NCBI GenBank assembly: GCA_024449915.1
Contig: JAMZAV010001426.1
Location: 62,001 to 126,000 of the forward strand
Direction: 5' to 3'
Source of the DNA: Sweltsa coloradensis
Taxonomy: Eukaryota > Arthropoda > Insecta > Plecoptera > Chloroperlidae
DNA: 64,000 bases
Shown here: one piece after another, positions 45,103-56,728 of the stretch
How the letters are laid out: each line of letters opens with the position of its first letter
How positions within the stretch are numbered: the first letter of the stretch is position 1
Translations under genes and position numbers: made by a program
The notes under the pieces: generated by a model
Databases searched by the model: none
What the model was told of the DNA's origin: nothing
The model's input: only the letters and a program-made list of their open reading frames with translations

Positions 45103-45926
45103 TTATTTGAACCAGTACCAATATTTACCTCTGGAAAAAAAATCCAAAACGGCTCGTAGCCTGATTCCGTAGTGCGCAGCCCCAGTCATTTGGTTTGGAA
45201 GTATGGCAGCTTGAACCAAGCATTGTCCCCAAACGTGTCCTGCTTCGTAAGCAGCTTGCGTTCCATGTTCTTTGAGGGCTACTTGAGTTGGAGGGATATT
45301 TTCCAAGCTTCTATTCTTTTTAGTGACTTACTGCTTTTGGCAATCATTCACTGATTGTGCAGATGAACTGCGATCGTACATTACGACAACGAAGCGTTCG
45401 AGAATTGACAGTTGCGCATCAGATACGACCTCTGGAGCATTTGAGAGTGAAGTAAACACAGGAGTGACTTCCTCGAATGAGACCATGTATCCATCACGGT
45501 TTTCTTGTCTTCCCCGGAGAATGACGACACTGCGTCACACCCCCTGAACGCGTGCCAGAATGGCAAGGCTGAACATTTAGCTTCTCCCAAACTTTGCGCA
45601 TTCTCATGGCAGCGTTTATGCTTACCTACACCAAACTCATTCCAAAGTTCATCCACATTTAAATTATGATAAGCGTGCAGTGCTATAATGAGCACGTCCG
45701 AATCTGCAGTGCTTAACATTATATGTCGGTAATAATTAAACAAACTTGAATGTTTTGCATGCAACAGAAGCCGGCCATCAGCTTCTTCGTGAATGCATGG
45801 ATCAATTTTAGGCTGTATCAATGGAGTCATTGTTTGAAATCAGGTGTATTCCGACAGTGCACACAAGAATAGTCTGTTCACGAGATGCAGTTTCCACCAG
45901 TCGACGTGATACGAAATTAAAAAGTT
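45103..45926 (-). pseudogene. Transposon-associated HEEAD-type protein, left-arm copy
   Basis: Minus-strand frames give PKIDPCIHEEADGRLLLHAK, STADSDVLIIAL, ALPFWHAFRGCDAVSSFSG and, after a frameshift, MENIPPTQVALKEHG and AGHVWGQCLVQAAILP. These belong to a protein family common as repeated, unnamed genes in cnidarians, echinoderms, molluscs and fish. The HEEAD...DSDV pattern recalls acidic metal-binding residues of PIN/FEN-type nucleases (inference). The copy is broken by frameshifts and lacks the usual YIPV before HE (GVGKHKRCHENAQSLG). It is probably non-functional. Confidence 0.75.
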
Positions 45927-46067
45927 CTTCTTTGAAAGTATACGCACAGATATGTATGGGACATTATATAAAGAAGATAGCTTAAAAAAATCAACCAAAT
46001 TGCAGCGTGGGACGGGAGACCGCATTAAAGTTCTTGCGAAAAACTCCAATTCCAGAAAATTGGTCCA
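45927..46067. other. Unique centre of the inverted duplication
   Basis: 141 bases found once. The right part, read plus, continues the protein frame upstream (PENWSNFLNFL-like). The left part (TCTTTGAAAGTATACGCACA) matches neither arm. Confidence 0.55.
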
Positions 46068-46884
46068 ACTTTTTAAATTTCTTATCACGTCGACTGGTGG
46101 AAGTTGCATCTCGTGAACAGACCACTCTTGTGTGCACTGTCGGAATACATGTGATTTCAACCAACAACTCCACTGATCAGCCGAAATTGATCCATGCACT
46201 CACGAAGAAGCTGATGGCCGGCTTCTATTTGTATGCAAAACATTGTTTGTTTATTACCGAATTATAATGATATGCACTGTGGATTCGGACGTGCTCATTT
46301 TAGCACTGCACACTTATCATAATTAAATGTGGATGAACTTTGGAATGAATTTGGTGTAGGTAAGCATAAACGCTGCCATGAGAATGCGCAAAGTTTGGGA
46401 GAAGCTAAATGTTCAGCCTTGCCATTCTGGCACGCGTTCAGGGGGTGTGACGCAGTGTCGTCATTCTCCGGGAAAGACAAGAAAACCGTGATGGATACAT
46501 GGTCTCATTTCGAGGAAGTCACTCCTGTGTTTACTTCACTGTCAAATGCTCCAGAGGTCGTATCTGATGCGCAACTGTCAATTCTCGAACGCTTCGTTGT
46601 CGTAATGTACGATCGCAGTTCATCTGCACAATCAGTGAATGATTGCCGAAAGCAGTAAGTCACTAAAAAGAATAGAAGCTTGGAAAATATCCCTCCAACT
46701 CAAGCAGCCCTCAAAGAACATGGAAAGCAAGCTGTTTACCAAGCAGGACACATTTGGGGACAATGCTTGGTTCAAGCTGCCATACTTCCAGAACCAACTG
46801 ACTGGGGCTGCGCACTACGGAATCAGGCTACGAGCCATTGTGGACTTTTCATCCAGAGGTAAATATTGGTACTGGTTCAAATAA
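46068..46884 (+). pseudogene. Transposon-associated HEEAD-type protein, right-arm copy
   Basis: Plus-strand frames give NFLSRRLVEVASREQTTLVC, then after a frameshift EIDPCTHEEADGRLL, then MDELWNEFGVGKHKRCHENA, LPFWHAFRGCDAVSSFSG, FTSLSNAPEVVSDAQLSILE and RFVVVMYDRSSSAQSVNDCR, then a last frameshift into MENIPPTQAALKEHG and AGHIWGQCLVQAAILPEPTD. It is more complete than the left copy and shares its missing YIPV segment. The longest intact piece is 46,329-46,658. Confidence 0.78.
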
Positions 46885-48009
46885 TGATGACTGCGTTATT
46901 GTTAACATATATAATATTCGTAATCACACTCTGTGGTTTTTACTTGCAGGTTTCATTGGTATGCCGTTAATTAGTAAGATGTAGCTGCAAGATTAATTGC
47001 GGACCTAAATGCTGTTGCGTGAAAAAGTCTTTACTATGTTCTCATCTGTGTATTGCGACAGAGAGTGCTAAGAAGTGATGTGTAATTGTGTGATGACAAT
47101 GTGCAATGTGGTGTAATCATCATGAATCATGCGATACTGGTAATAATATAGTGCAAAGAGTGAACTTACAAAATTAAGAAACAAAATATGGTCCTAAACG
47201 AATCAAGCCAAGGTTGTCACATTGTTAATGGCATTGTGAATTGATAAATTTGGTTGTGAATAATAATGTACCATTTGCATCCAATAGCATTATTTAATTT
47301 TAATGTAGGCCGATATTTAATCATGCTGCAAAGAAAAAAATAATTTACTTTGACAACTATGTTACGCTTTAGGATAGCTGTAAATCGATGTTTTAAATTA
47401 TTCTTTTCTTGTTGTTTATTAATATTAACTGAATTGAACATTTATTTTTGTAAAAAATATAACATACACCAAAAACATTTTGCTGAAGAAAAATGCCATA
47501 ATTTGATATGTCACATGATATGTTTAGAACAAAAAAACATAATTGATTGATTAAATAATTAAGTAATTAAACTAAGATTTAAATGTTGTGACTAATATTG
47601 AAATTACTTCCAGTTGGTTTTAGACCTTAGTAACTATAAAATGCAAATTAACCAACCTTCTCATCTTATTGTAGTGTTTTTTTACATATTTGATTTTTCT
47701 TATTAATTGATTGATTTTATTAATTACCATTAATTAAATTTCACTTTTATCAAATCACAAAAATGTTGTATGCATTATTTGCTTTCATTTAATACCTCGC
47801 TTGACCACATTGAGTTGAATTAATCCTAAATATTTTAATTTAATTGATTAATGTAATTAAATTAATTACTCATAGAAATATTAGGAATTCATCTTGGGGC
47901 CATAAATTTTTGGATTCAGCACACTCGAATTAGTCAGTATGCAAATTTTCGCGCGCTTGTTTCACATTTGCACTAATTTGGCAAACTGAAAGACGTCTTT
48001 ATCCCACTA

Positions 48010-48387
48010 ATAATAAACACCGAAATTCACAAAAATCGTGTTTTTAACAACGAAAAGCACTAAAAATGGGAATCATTGTTAAATTACGGTGTAATTTTCA
48101 ATATTGTATGCAGTACAGAATCAAGAAAAGGTGTTATAAAATAACTAGGCCTAACAGATATTATGAATTTAGTCTTAGTAACTAGAACCAGTCAGTTTAT
48201 AATTCAAACTTGTTTGATATGTGGCTAGAACGAATAATTACACGCATATAAATTGGTAAATATAGATAAAACCGCTGAAATAGAGCTTTAAACCAATAAC
48301 ACCGAAATCTCCAATTTTAAAAACGAAATTTACTACAAAATAAAACCACTTTCACGGACCTAACCTATAACCTATAACGCGTTCAAA
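48010..48387. other. Insert flank right of the large inverted repeat
   Basis: About 380 AT-rich bases between the right arm and the resumed F element. No match to the left flank and no gene. Confidence 0.4.
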
Positions 48388-48598
48388 AAGCAAATCTTCG
48401 GGCCTCCAGATATTTTACAATCTATTAATTGATATTACCATAGCAATTAAAACTACATTTTACAAATATCCTAATTCAACAAAATTGATTTTGTAATGGG
48501 ACTTGCAAAAAGTAAAGAGATCCCACGAATACTAAAAACTTACAAAAAAGCTCATCCATCAACGCGACTAGAAAAAGCGTTTGCGAAGCGGCCTAGTA
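48388..48598 (+). mobile_element. F-family element, right half (split by insertion)
   Basis: CAAAAAGCAAATCTTCGGGC, CTAATTCAACAAAATTGATT, CTCATCCATCAACGCGACTA and GCGTTTGCGAAGCGGCCTAG match the inverted 31,421-31,640 sequence in order. With 43,371-43,868 it restores one F unit. Confidence 0.82.
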
Positions 48599-49569
48599 AC
48601 ACAAAATTGGAATGATATAGGTGCGCATGTCGCGATTAGAGAAAAGTTTAAGATTTGTGATATTGTCGCCTATTCAGAATTGGAAGTTGCAACAAAAAAA
48701 AACTCTGGTGGTTTCTTTACGTTTGTTGTTTGTTGTGGTGGTAATGGCGCTGCATGGTGGTCTGACAAAGAATTTGTTCTGACTAATGGTTAGTTTTGTT
48801 TACAGAGCTAGTTTTTTTGTGTTAAAGCACATTACATGCAGATTTAATACATTCAACATACAGTGTTACTTAAACGCATCTAGTTTAATGCAAATCTAAT
48901 TCGTTTGTGTAGTAAAAAGAGTGTAATTTATTGCGTAGCCATGACTTTTACATAACATACACATCATTGTTCAATTAGGCGTATCTGTGGTAGAAAAGTG
49001 CAAGTCATCTTGCACTACGGCTTGCATCTTCTTAATGCACGCGAGTACTTTGCTCTGTGTTGTTTGTTTGTTAGTGTAAGAAGTCTCTATTAGTGCAGTT
49101 ATGCAGGTGCTAGACATGATTAGGGTAAAGAAGTGATTTGCATGAAGGTCGTTCACAAATGAGATGCCATACGCGGGATTCAATTATACTTTTTCTGTTG
49201 CTATACGACAAATCCCCCAGCTGTAGTTAAAAATCCGCAATAAATATGTATTTGTGTCTTTGTATATGTGTTTGTTTAATTATTTTTTATTGAATTTGTA
49301 CGAACCACACAAATTAACTTTGTAAGAAAAAATTCTATAAAAAACATAAATCCGTCAAAATTTTAATCAAAATACTATATTTATATTATAAAATCTATTT
49401 CTAATAAAACAAAATGTAGCTTATAATTATTTAGTTGCTATTTGAGCTATTTGTACCTTTGGCAACCAGAAAAGAGTAATTTTAACTTTTTTCAAAGTAA
49501 ATTTGGTTATTTTGTTATTCAAATATAATATCGATATGGTTTTATTTAAGTGAAGCACACAAGAACTTT
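48599..49569. other. Gene-free AT-rich block
   Basis: Short frames only. No recognised repeat. Confidence 0.45.
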
Positions 49570-49862
49570 TATTAGGGAGAGAGGTACTTCTTAATGCATT
49601 ACCTTTCTGTCTGTCCGTCCGTACGATAAAACCTGGACAGGACCTTCGATTCACACGCGTTTTTGTTAGCATTGGCAAGGATGTTACAGAATGTGTTGGT
49701 GACTACGGGAGTTGAGGGGGGAAGGGCAGCCCCCCCCCCCCCCAGAGAGTTTGAATAATCATCTACTCGGCACCTCCACCTAGGGAAGGTGGACCAGCTT
49801 GAAACAATAAAGGTATAAGCTTCTCGTCCTACTTTAAGTACTCCCGTATCCGTGCTTGTAAT
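49570..49862 (+). repeat. G-family repeat, near complete
   Basis: AGGGAGAGAGGTACTTC, TACCTTTCTGTCTGTCCGTC, GATAAAACCTGGACAGGACC, CAGAATGTGTTGGTGACTAC, a C14 run, CTCGGCACCTCCACCTAGG, then TAAGCTTCTCGTCCTACTTT and AAGTACTCCCGTATCCGTGC. It shows both ends of the family. Confidence 0.82.
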
Positions 49863-51419
49863 AAAAACAGCTCATAATTAATATTATGTTCTAACGGCTT
49901 AATCGTTTAAGTTTAAATCTAATTTTGGAGCTGAGGCACAAGTTATGACTAAGTCTTGCGTGTTACTATCTCAACAAGTAACAGCACCAGACAACAAAAC
50001 ATTGAAGTGCACTTTACGCAGAAAACATTGCATGTACGGGCGAGTGCCAAGGTTAAGAGTAATTTATAACAGTTCCACCGTCTAGGCTAGACATTAAGTA
50101 GACATGTACTGTTCACAAGCCTCGGCCTTATGACATTCAAGTTCTCAGAGGAAACTGCGAAGGTCAACAACAAACTGCAAGAGGAGTACAAAATGAAATT
50201 AAATAGGCTAGTTTGTAGAAACCAGCGTCTCTTATTAGAGCGTCTAGACAATTACGCTTGGAATGAAGGTCAACAAAATCAATTTGATTGTTGATTACTG
50301 TGGGAAAATACACACTCGAAGTGAATGTGAATGGTATACATTATAACGTTTTTTCTAATTTGTCTTTCAAATATTCGTCTACTTAGCACAATGCGACAAG
50401 ACAACACTCCCAACTGGAAACTTTTTATGACTAAATAATAAAAAGTATAATACATCTCGTTTTACTAACTCGTCAAATAAATATAGAGCCACATCTCTTG
50501 ACCTTGTTGTCGAACGCGTTCTAAAGCGACAATTAATTAATTACGATTAAAAGGCATCTCTCGTCTACTGGCAACAAGTTGTATAATTTATATTTTGTTA
50601 TTTGGCTAATTAGATAATAATTAAGGCTATTTTCTGACCAATCAAGAGATGAAAAACTTTACAAAGTGTCCAATGTATCTTTGTCTGTTTATTGTGAGGA
50701 CTGTTTGTGTTTAATTGTAACTGTTGATTCAAAATTCTTTCAAAACCGTTATTTAATATATATAAATAAATAAAAATGAACGTCAATCCTATTCAGTTAT
50801 AAAAAATTAATTTGTTTAAATCTGTATTTTAAAATGACAACAATGTTGTATTCTCTCATGCTATTCATTTATATTTAACAGATCTTAAACAAGCACATAT
50901 TTCTCAATTTAAAATGTCAACGCCCAAACTCGAGAGGAAAATCGTGAAAAGAATAAATTTGTAACAAATGTAAAGTAAACAACAAAAAAGTCCGAGTTTA
51001 TTTGAGTTAACAATTGTCACCAAACAGCTTGCGAGTTCGTACGGGAACAAACTTCCCAATTAGGTAATCTAGCATCGCACACAACGGTACTTGTAGTTCC
51101 CAAACACGGTGGTCACCTCACGTCCGTCAGCTGCTGCGCCCATCACACTCGCTAAGTAATTAGTTTAGGAACGACAAACTCAAACATTGCTTGCACATAC
51201 GGAAGTTCAGTCCATGCTTCATGCGGGCCACTTCAGTAACTGTAACGCGAGTCGAGAGAAAAAACACTAATTGCATGGGCTAGTGTAGTCATCGATTGAT
51301 ATCTTTAACATGTGTTCTAGTGGCTCAAGTCAATATGAAAAAATGTTAAAACAATTCCGTTGAATAGATTTAAAATTATTATAATTATTATAATTAGTGG
51401 CTTAAGTCAAAATAAAATC
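49863..51419. other. Gene-poor block with one small frame
   Basis: Mostly AT-rich. A 54-codon plus-strand frame at 50,130-50,294 is described separately. Nothing else is supported. Confidence 0.4.
50130..50294 (+). CDS. Possible 54-codon ORF, charged and helix-prone
   Basis: ATG at 50,130, TGA at 50,292-50,294. The product (MTFKFSEETAKVNNKLQEEY then KMKLNRLVCRNQRLLLERLD and NYAWNEGQQNQFDC) is rich in K/E/L/R, unlike the Phe/Ile/Asn-rich chance frames around it, and could be an exon or micropeptide. I do not recognise it. No conserved splice sites, promoter or neighbours support it. Confidence 0.15.
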   Translation: MTFKFSEETAKVNNKLQEEYKMKLNRLVCRNQRLLLERLDNYAWNEGQQNQFDC

Positions 51420-52010
51420 AAGCACGGGTACGGGAGCACTTAAAACAGAGCACTTAATCAACAGATCGTCGGAAAAGTTTTTTTTACATAAGGTTGACTT
51501 ACCACTTAGAAACGGTTTTATTTATTTTTTATTTTTTATTTATTTAACGTCTATCCTATTCAGTTAAATTGATTTACAAAGGAGGATAACGAAAAATAAA
51601 TCTACCTATGGATGCAGATACAGCAATGAACTAACAGTTAAATACATATTTGAAATAATAATATTACAACAACAATGTATAAAACACAATAATTTTGGAA
51701 ACAAATTAAAAAAGGATATTAAATGCAATTAATAAAATTGATGAACTTCATAAAAAAGTCTCTTGTTCCCGCATTCAAAATGGTGGAGGTGCCGGGTAAA
51801 AAAATATATATGGGTTAGGCCTATACTTCCCCCTTACCCCCATGGCCACCAATAACATACTTTATAGCCCTTGTTGAAGGGCAATGACAACAAAAATATA
51901 TTCATGTCAATCGGACGTCGTGTTCTGGTTTTTATCGTGAGACGTGACACACGCATACAGACGGACGGACGGACAGAAAAGTGATGCTATACGGGAGCTT
52001 TGCTCCTGAA
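51420..52010 (-). mobile_element. G-family element interrupted by an L insertion
   Basis: Inverted G: AGCACGGGTACGGGAGCACT and AACAGATCGTCGGAAAAG on the left. After the insertion come AATGGTGGAGGTGCCGGGTA, AAGGGCAATGACAACAAAAA, CAATCGGACGTCGTGTTCTG, CGTGAGACGTGACACACGCA, GACGGACGGACGGACAGAAA and GGGAGCTTTGCTCC. Confidence 0.8.
51505..51745 (-). mobile_element. L-type LINE 3' end
   Basis: AACGTCTATCCTATTCAGTT, AAATTGATTTACAAAGGAGG, ATGCAGATACAGCAATGAAC and AATGCAATTAATAAAATTGA align inverted with 59,425-59,640. The poly(A)-like end points left. 5'-truncated and non-coding. Confidence 0.78.
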
Positions 52011-52204
52011 TACTAATTGTGTTTTATTAAATTAAAAAAGTAACAAAAACCTTACTAACTTAATTACTTAATTCAAAATGAGAACTTTAAAAATATTAGT
52101 TTTAAAATAATGTTTTTAGAAAAATTTTAAATTAAGAAAAAGAAACACATTAATCAATCTGGTGTTATGAATACCCGTTCAAGGTTTCCTCTTCTGGTAT
52201 TATC

Positions 52205-52338
52205 TGTTACTACCTAATTACACTGATTAGATCATTGTTCGCGCGTCGATGGCGTCGGCGGCTACAGGGTTGGCTGATCTTATCCAAAATTACCCCCCTC
52301 CCCCCATATCAGTGAGTGGGTAGACCTTAAAAACGACT
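52205..52338 (+). repeat. S2 SINE 3' fragment
   Basis: ATTGTTCGCGCGTCGATGGC, GGCTACAGGGTTGGCTGATC and CAGTGAGTGGGTAGACCTTA follow the S2 body order. Confidence 0.7.
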
Positions 52339-53844
52339 TTTTTTTTAATATGCAAAAGTGCATTCCATGTAATTAATGTTAAATCCAACACAAAAAATCC
52401 TGATATCTTACATATTATACTACTCAAATCTCTTTCAATGTACGATAAGAAAACCGATAGAGCCACTTTAAGCGTGAGCACCATCAAGCATAAAGAGTGA
52501 CTCTCAAATAAAGCCTGGCACATTTTAGTAACTAATAATCTATAAGGACTATAATTATCATTTTAAAGACTTCGCTCTTGGCTCCGTGCAGTCAATAGAC
52601 GAACATAGTAATTACCATTCGAATCTATTGAATGGTACCGTTTGCAATCATAACCGTTATAATTCTTTTCGATGGTCAAGAGCAGGGTTGTGACTCGACG
52701 ATTTCCTAACTGAATGGACGCAGCGTTTAGGACAAATGGGAATGCGTGTATTCGGTGCGTGACTGCGTATCTTTGTGTAAGCTCTTTGGAGTTTCGTGTT
52801 CTTTGTCGGGGTTGTACTAATGGTTCCGGTTGGGCAATGAACTCGATGCGATTATATCATTGTTGTTTATCTATTAAGGAGGGAAAACAACACCTGCTGT
52901 GCAGTCTTTATAAAGAAATAATTTGTTGTTTAATTAATTGAATTGAATTTGTTGTTATTCTGCTGTCCAAGAAGCTGGAAGACGGGAATCTCTGTCTGAA
53001 ATGTTAAAGATATCCGAGGCCAACGAGCTAAAGGAAGATACTCACGTCTTCATTATTTTCCGAGTTCCTGGGATCAACCCTTATTTTTTACCCTAAATTT
53101 ATATAAAAATGCGTATCTAATAAGGGAAAAAATATAAAACCATCTTCAGCTTCATAAGAGTCAAGAATATGGTGACAATACTGACCTCTGCAGACCACAT
53201 CCATAAATGATCATACACCTACATAATGTTAACTTATTGTACTACGAGGCACGAGAATATTGTGAACAACAACAACTAGCCACGCAAGGTGGAAAACCTA
53301 GATCTTTTTGTAGAAGCTTCAAATAAAGTAGGAAACTAGACCTGATGGGTTTCAAGGGTCTATTTTTTACTAATGCCAGTTTTTAGGCAGCTGCAAGCAA
53401 CTATTTGCACGGTGGCCTAAAAACTTTTTTAAACACTACTCTTTTTATTCAAACACTTATTTTTTCTTTACGCTACTAGTAATTTTCTTAACATAGAATC
53501 CAGTAATGTAATGATAAAAAGATTGGAAGTGGAAATACACTATTGGTTACACTCCACTGGCGACCAAAAGGACAACCGAGCAAAAAATTTAGACAATGTC
53601 TAAATATTAAACCGTTGAGTTTTTTTCCAATGTCATTTTGGCTGTCACCGGAATAGCTTATAAAGACTTAATCTAGATGACATATTTCAAAGAGTATACG
53701 GAAAATACTTTATATTTAGAATTGATATTTAATGTGAAATGCAGTTAACTGAGAGTTGAAGTACAATCATTATGTTTTTAAATTTAAATGAAGAAAACAG
53801 AAGTGTAGTAAAATTTTCATTTTTAAATCAGTGTTGTGGTTGTA
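52339..53844. other. Gene-free block
   Basis: Chance frames only. A slightly GC-richer patch near 52,710-52,850 shows no exon structure. Confidence 0.4.
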
Positions 53845-54426
53845 GGATGAGCGAAGCGAAGACTTCAATTTCACTGACCCCCAAAAAATTTAGCTCGGGT
53901 GTTTTTTTTTTTTTTGTTTGTTTGTTTTTCTGTCGGTTTGTTAACTCTTACCAGGCAAACGGCATATCCGATCTTGATGAAAATTTGACAGGACCTTCGA
54001 AATCTCTGAACTTAGAGGTGTATTGTTTTTGGGTACAATCGAAGAAATATTTCTCATGAATATCGTACTTTTACGATTTTTTTTTATTTTTAGTGCGATA
54101 TTTTCGTGACATTTGGGCCAATTCTGACCAAACGGGTGGGGCTACAACGTTCATATTATACATGGACATTAAGGTTATGGTGATGTAGTACCTTTTGAAA
54201 GAAAAAGTTTAAATAGTTAGCCAGAATCCATAGAAATAAAGCTTTTAATATAAGTTTTTTACGGTAAATAATACCAATTGACAGGTAACAAAAGAAACTT
54301 GACAACAATCACCTACAATGCATAGGCAGCAAAACAAAGAACTTGCAAAAGTAAAGATATCCCATGCAAACTAAAATTTTTAAAAAGCTCATCCATCAAC
54401 GCGGCGGGACTTTAGCGTTTTCCTAG
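53845..54426 (+). mobile_element. F-family element, about 580 bp
   Basis: Starts GGATGAGCGAAGCGAAGACT, holds GACCAAACGGGTGGGGCTAC, then AGCTCATCCATCAACGCGGC and ends TTTTCCTAG followed by T. It is shorter than the 31,421 copy because about 110 bases before the GTAAAGATATCCC block are missing. Confidence 0.82.
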
Positions 54427-55229
54427 TAGTAGTAGCAGTAAACCGATTACCGTAGCAATGCTTGTGCTTGTGTCGAGTGCTCATGCTATTCGTCCAATAC
54501 CGAGTTCCAAGTATATTGTGGCCCTGTGGAGAAGACTGGTGACATTGAACATTATGTTAGTATTTCTATACTTTTTTTGATTGGGGTTCGAAATTATTGT
54601 GTTCTATACAAACTGCATGTCAATTATTCTACATTAGGAAATGGTGCCACACATGTTTTTTTTTAAGATCCCAGGAACTTAACTGGCTATAAAGCTGTGG
54701 TTATTACTAATAGTCTAACATATAATAATAATAAATTATACCGTCGAAAATGTTTAAAACACGTTCTCAATAGCCTGAGCTTGAGCATGAACACACCTTA
54801 GCAGGCGATTTATTTAGCAGTGAATGCAGTTAAAGGATATTGATGGTTGGATAGTTAGATGGCCCGAAGGTTAAAAGTTGATTAACGGTCTGTTTTGTAT
54901 TCTATTTACCAGTTCAATAGGTCGTTGGGTAGGAGAACTAATTATAATAAGATACATAGCTAAGCTCTTAGGCTTATGTGCAAGATGTGCTGTAAATCAA
55001 GTGACGTTTGAAAAATTAACATCTACAAGTTGATATATTTTATATTTTAATATATCTCCCGATCTGAGAGTCTTAGTTTTTTATCAGATGAATATTAGAC
55101 ATACCAATATATTTGTTTTAAATACGGTAGATCAAAGCTAGAACTAGTTGTAGTAGTGTTTACCGATTTCACTTTAAAAAAATGTATGTATCTGAATCTG
55201 CCTCAGTCATCATCGAGTTAATTTTTTAA
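54427..55229. other. Gene-free AT-rich block
   Basis: Nothing recognised. Confidence 0.45.
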
Positions 55230-55231
55230 AT

Positions 55232-55770
55232 AATATTTATTTATTCAACGTCTATCCTATTCAGTTAACCCTTTATAGGGCAAAAGAGAAGGACCCAAAA
55301 TTTTGCTTTCTACCTTCACAATTTGAAATTCGTGATTTTTTAAAAGAATTTAAGAATTTTTTAGATTTTTTTCCTTGGCCTTTAAGGAATAAAATGCTGA
55401 TTTTGGATACCAAATTTACATCAGTTGAAAAAAAAATGATTTGATTTTCAAAAATTAGATTTTTCTGCATTTTTTTCATTTTTTTCCATTTTTACAAAAT
55501 ATCCGGGACATCCCGGAAATTTGTGTTTTTGAGTGTTTTTATACACAATTTGATTTTTGAACCGTTACAAAAATCCTTCTAATCATTAGAATTTAATAAG
55601 GAAAAATTCTACCAATTCCGAACAAAACAAAGCAGCTTTTTACCCAGGTTAAAAGTATGAAAAACTGGCAGATTTAATGTGTAGATTTTGAAAAGTGGTG
55701 GGAAATTATTATCCCACTGCCTTATAAAGTGTTAAAAAACTGATTTACAAAGGAGGACAACTAAATAAAT
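55232..55770 (-). mobile_element. L-type LINE end split by a TTAA element
   Basis: TATTCAACGTCTATCCTATT-CAG at left and AACTGATTTACAAAGGAGGA-CAAC at right are contiguous in the 51,505 copy. The interruption is the element at 55,269-55,731. Confidence 0.8.
55269..55731. mobile_element. piggyBac-like non-autonomous element, TTAA target duplication
   Basis: Ends CCCTTTATAGGGCA and TGCCTTATAAAGTG are inverted repeats (12 of 14). TTAA flanks both sides (55,265-55,268 and 55,732-55,735). TTAA duplication with CC(C/A)-type ends is the hallmark of the piggyBac superfamily. The 463-bp AT-rich interior has no transposase. Confidence 0.83.
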
Positions 55771-56159
55771 CACCGCTAGTCTTATAAGACCCGAGAACCG
55801 CTATAGGAAGAAACATCAGCAACTGTTGGTGTTGACTTAGAACCGCCCGGATTGAATTCAGGAAGTACGGAATGAAAGATTGATAGAAACTATTATTAAT
55901 TGATATTTAATTGAAGTTATGCGCTTCGGGTTTGACTCGCAGAGCCGTTAGACGTACTAATGTACTGTTTGCAAGTTGTAACACACACCATGTTACTATA
56001 GTGACATAAGTCATTACATTGCTTTGTAGTTATCCAACAGCAGTGTGAACTAACCTCAATACACAAAGTGTTTGAATTGATACGGCCACCTTAGCATAAA
56101 ATCGTGATAATCGACACTTTTGATTCGTATACGTAATGCGCTATCTCAAAGTAATTTTA
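55771..56159. other. Gene-free spacer
   Basis: No gene or repeat recognised. Confidence 0.4.
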
Positions 56160-56728
56160 CTAGGAAGCTTCGCAAACGCTTTTTCAGGTGCGTTGTTGGA
56201 TGAGCGTAATTAGTGCGATTGCGTTCAAATTTCACACGAATATAATAATTCATAAAATTAATGTTCTGTGGAAAAATCATTACAATCGAATAAAGCATGT
56301 AGGTGTTATAAGTCGAAGAAATTAAAAATCGAAAAAAAATCGTAAAACTGCGATTTTCATGAGAAATAATTTTTCGATTACGCTCAAATTTCACACGAAT
56401 ATATAAATTCATAAAATAAAGATTATGTGAATAAATCATTACAATCGGATAAAGCATGTAGGTGTTAATTTGAAGAAATTTTTAAAAATCGAAAAAATCG
56501 TAAAATTGCAATTTTTATGAGAAATAATTTTTCGATTACGCTCCAAAACATGGCACTTCTAAGTTCGAAGGCCTCCAGAAAATTTCATCGCAATTGGAAT
56601 ATCGGTTTAGCCAGAATCGTGTTAAAAAACACACAAAAATAATAATAATAATAAAAAAAAAAAACATTCCGGAGTTTTTTCTCCAGTGTAGTGAAATGGA
56701 ATCTTCGCTTCGCTCGCTACGCTCATCA
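56160..56728 (-). mobile_element. F-family variant with internal tandem duplication
   Basis: CTAGGAAGCTTCGCAAACGC left end and TTCGCTTCGCTCGCTACGCT-CATC right end. Between them a 158-159-bp unit is repeated in tandem (56,217-56,375 and 56,376-56,533), starting GATTGCGTTCAAATTTCACA and GATTACGCTCAAATTTCACA. It lacks the ACCAAACGGGTGGGG block of other copies. Confidence 0.75.

Larger units (their letters stand above)
44008..48009. mobile_element. 4-kb inverted duplication of a transposon-like unit
   Basis: The left arm 44,008-45,926 and right arm 46,068-48,009 are inverted copies along their whole length. The outer edges are TAGTGGGTAAAGATGTCT and GACGTCTTTATCCCACTA. Inner edges fall at GTCGACGTGATACG / CTTATCACGTCGAC. 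A 141-bp unique centre separates the arms. Each arm has a decayed gene copy near the centre, reading outward, and about 1.1 kb of AT-rich non-coding DNA outside it. Arm spacing stays nearly constant, so indels are few. Confidence 0.9.
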
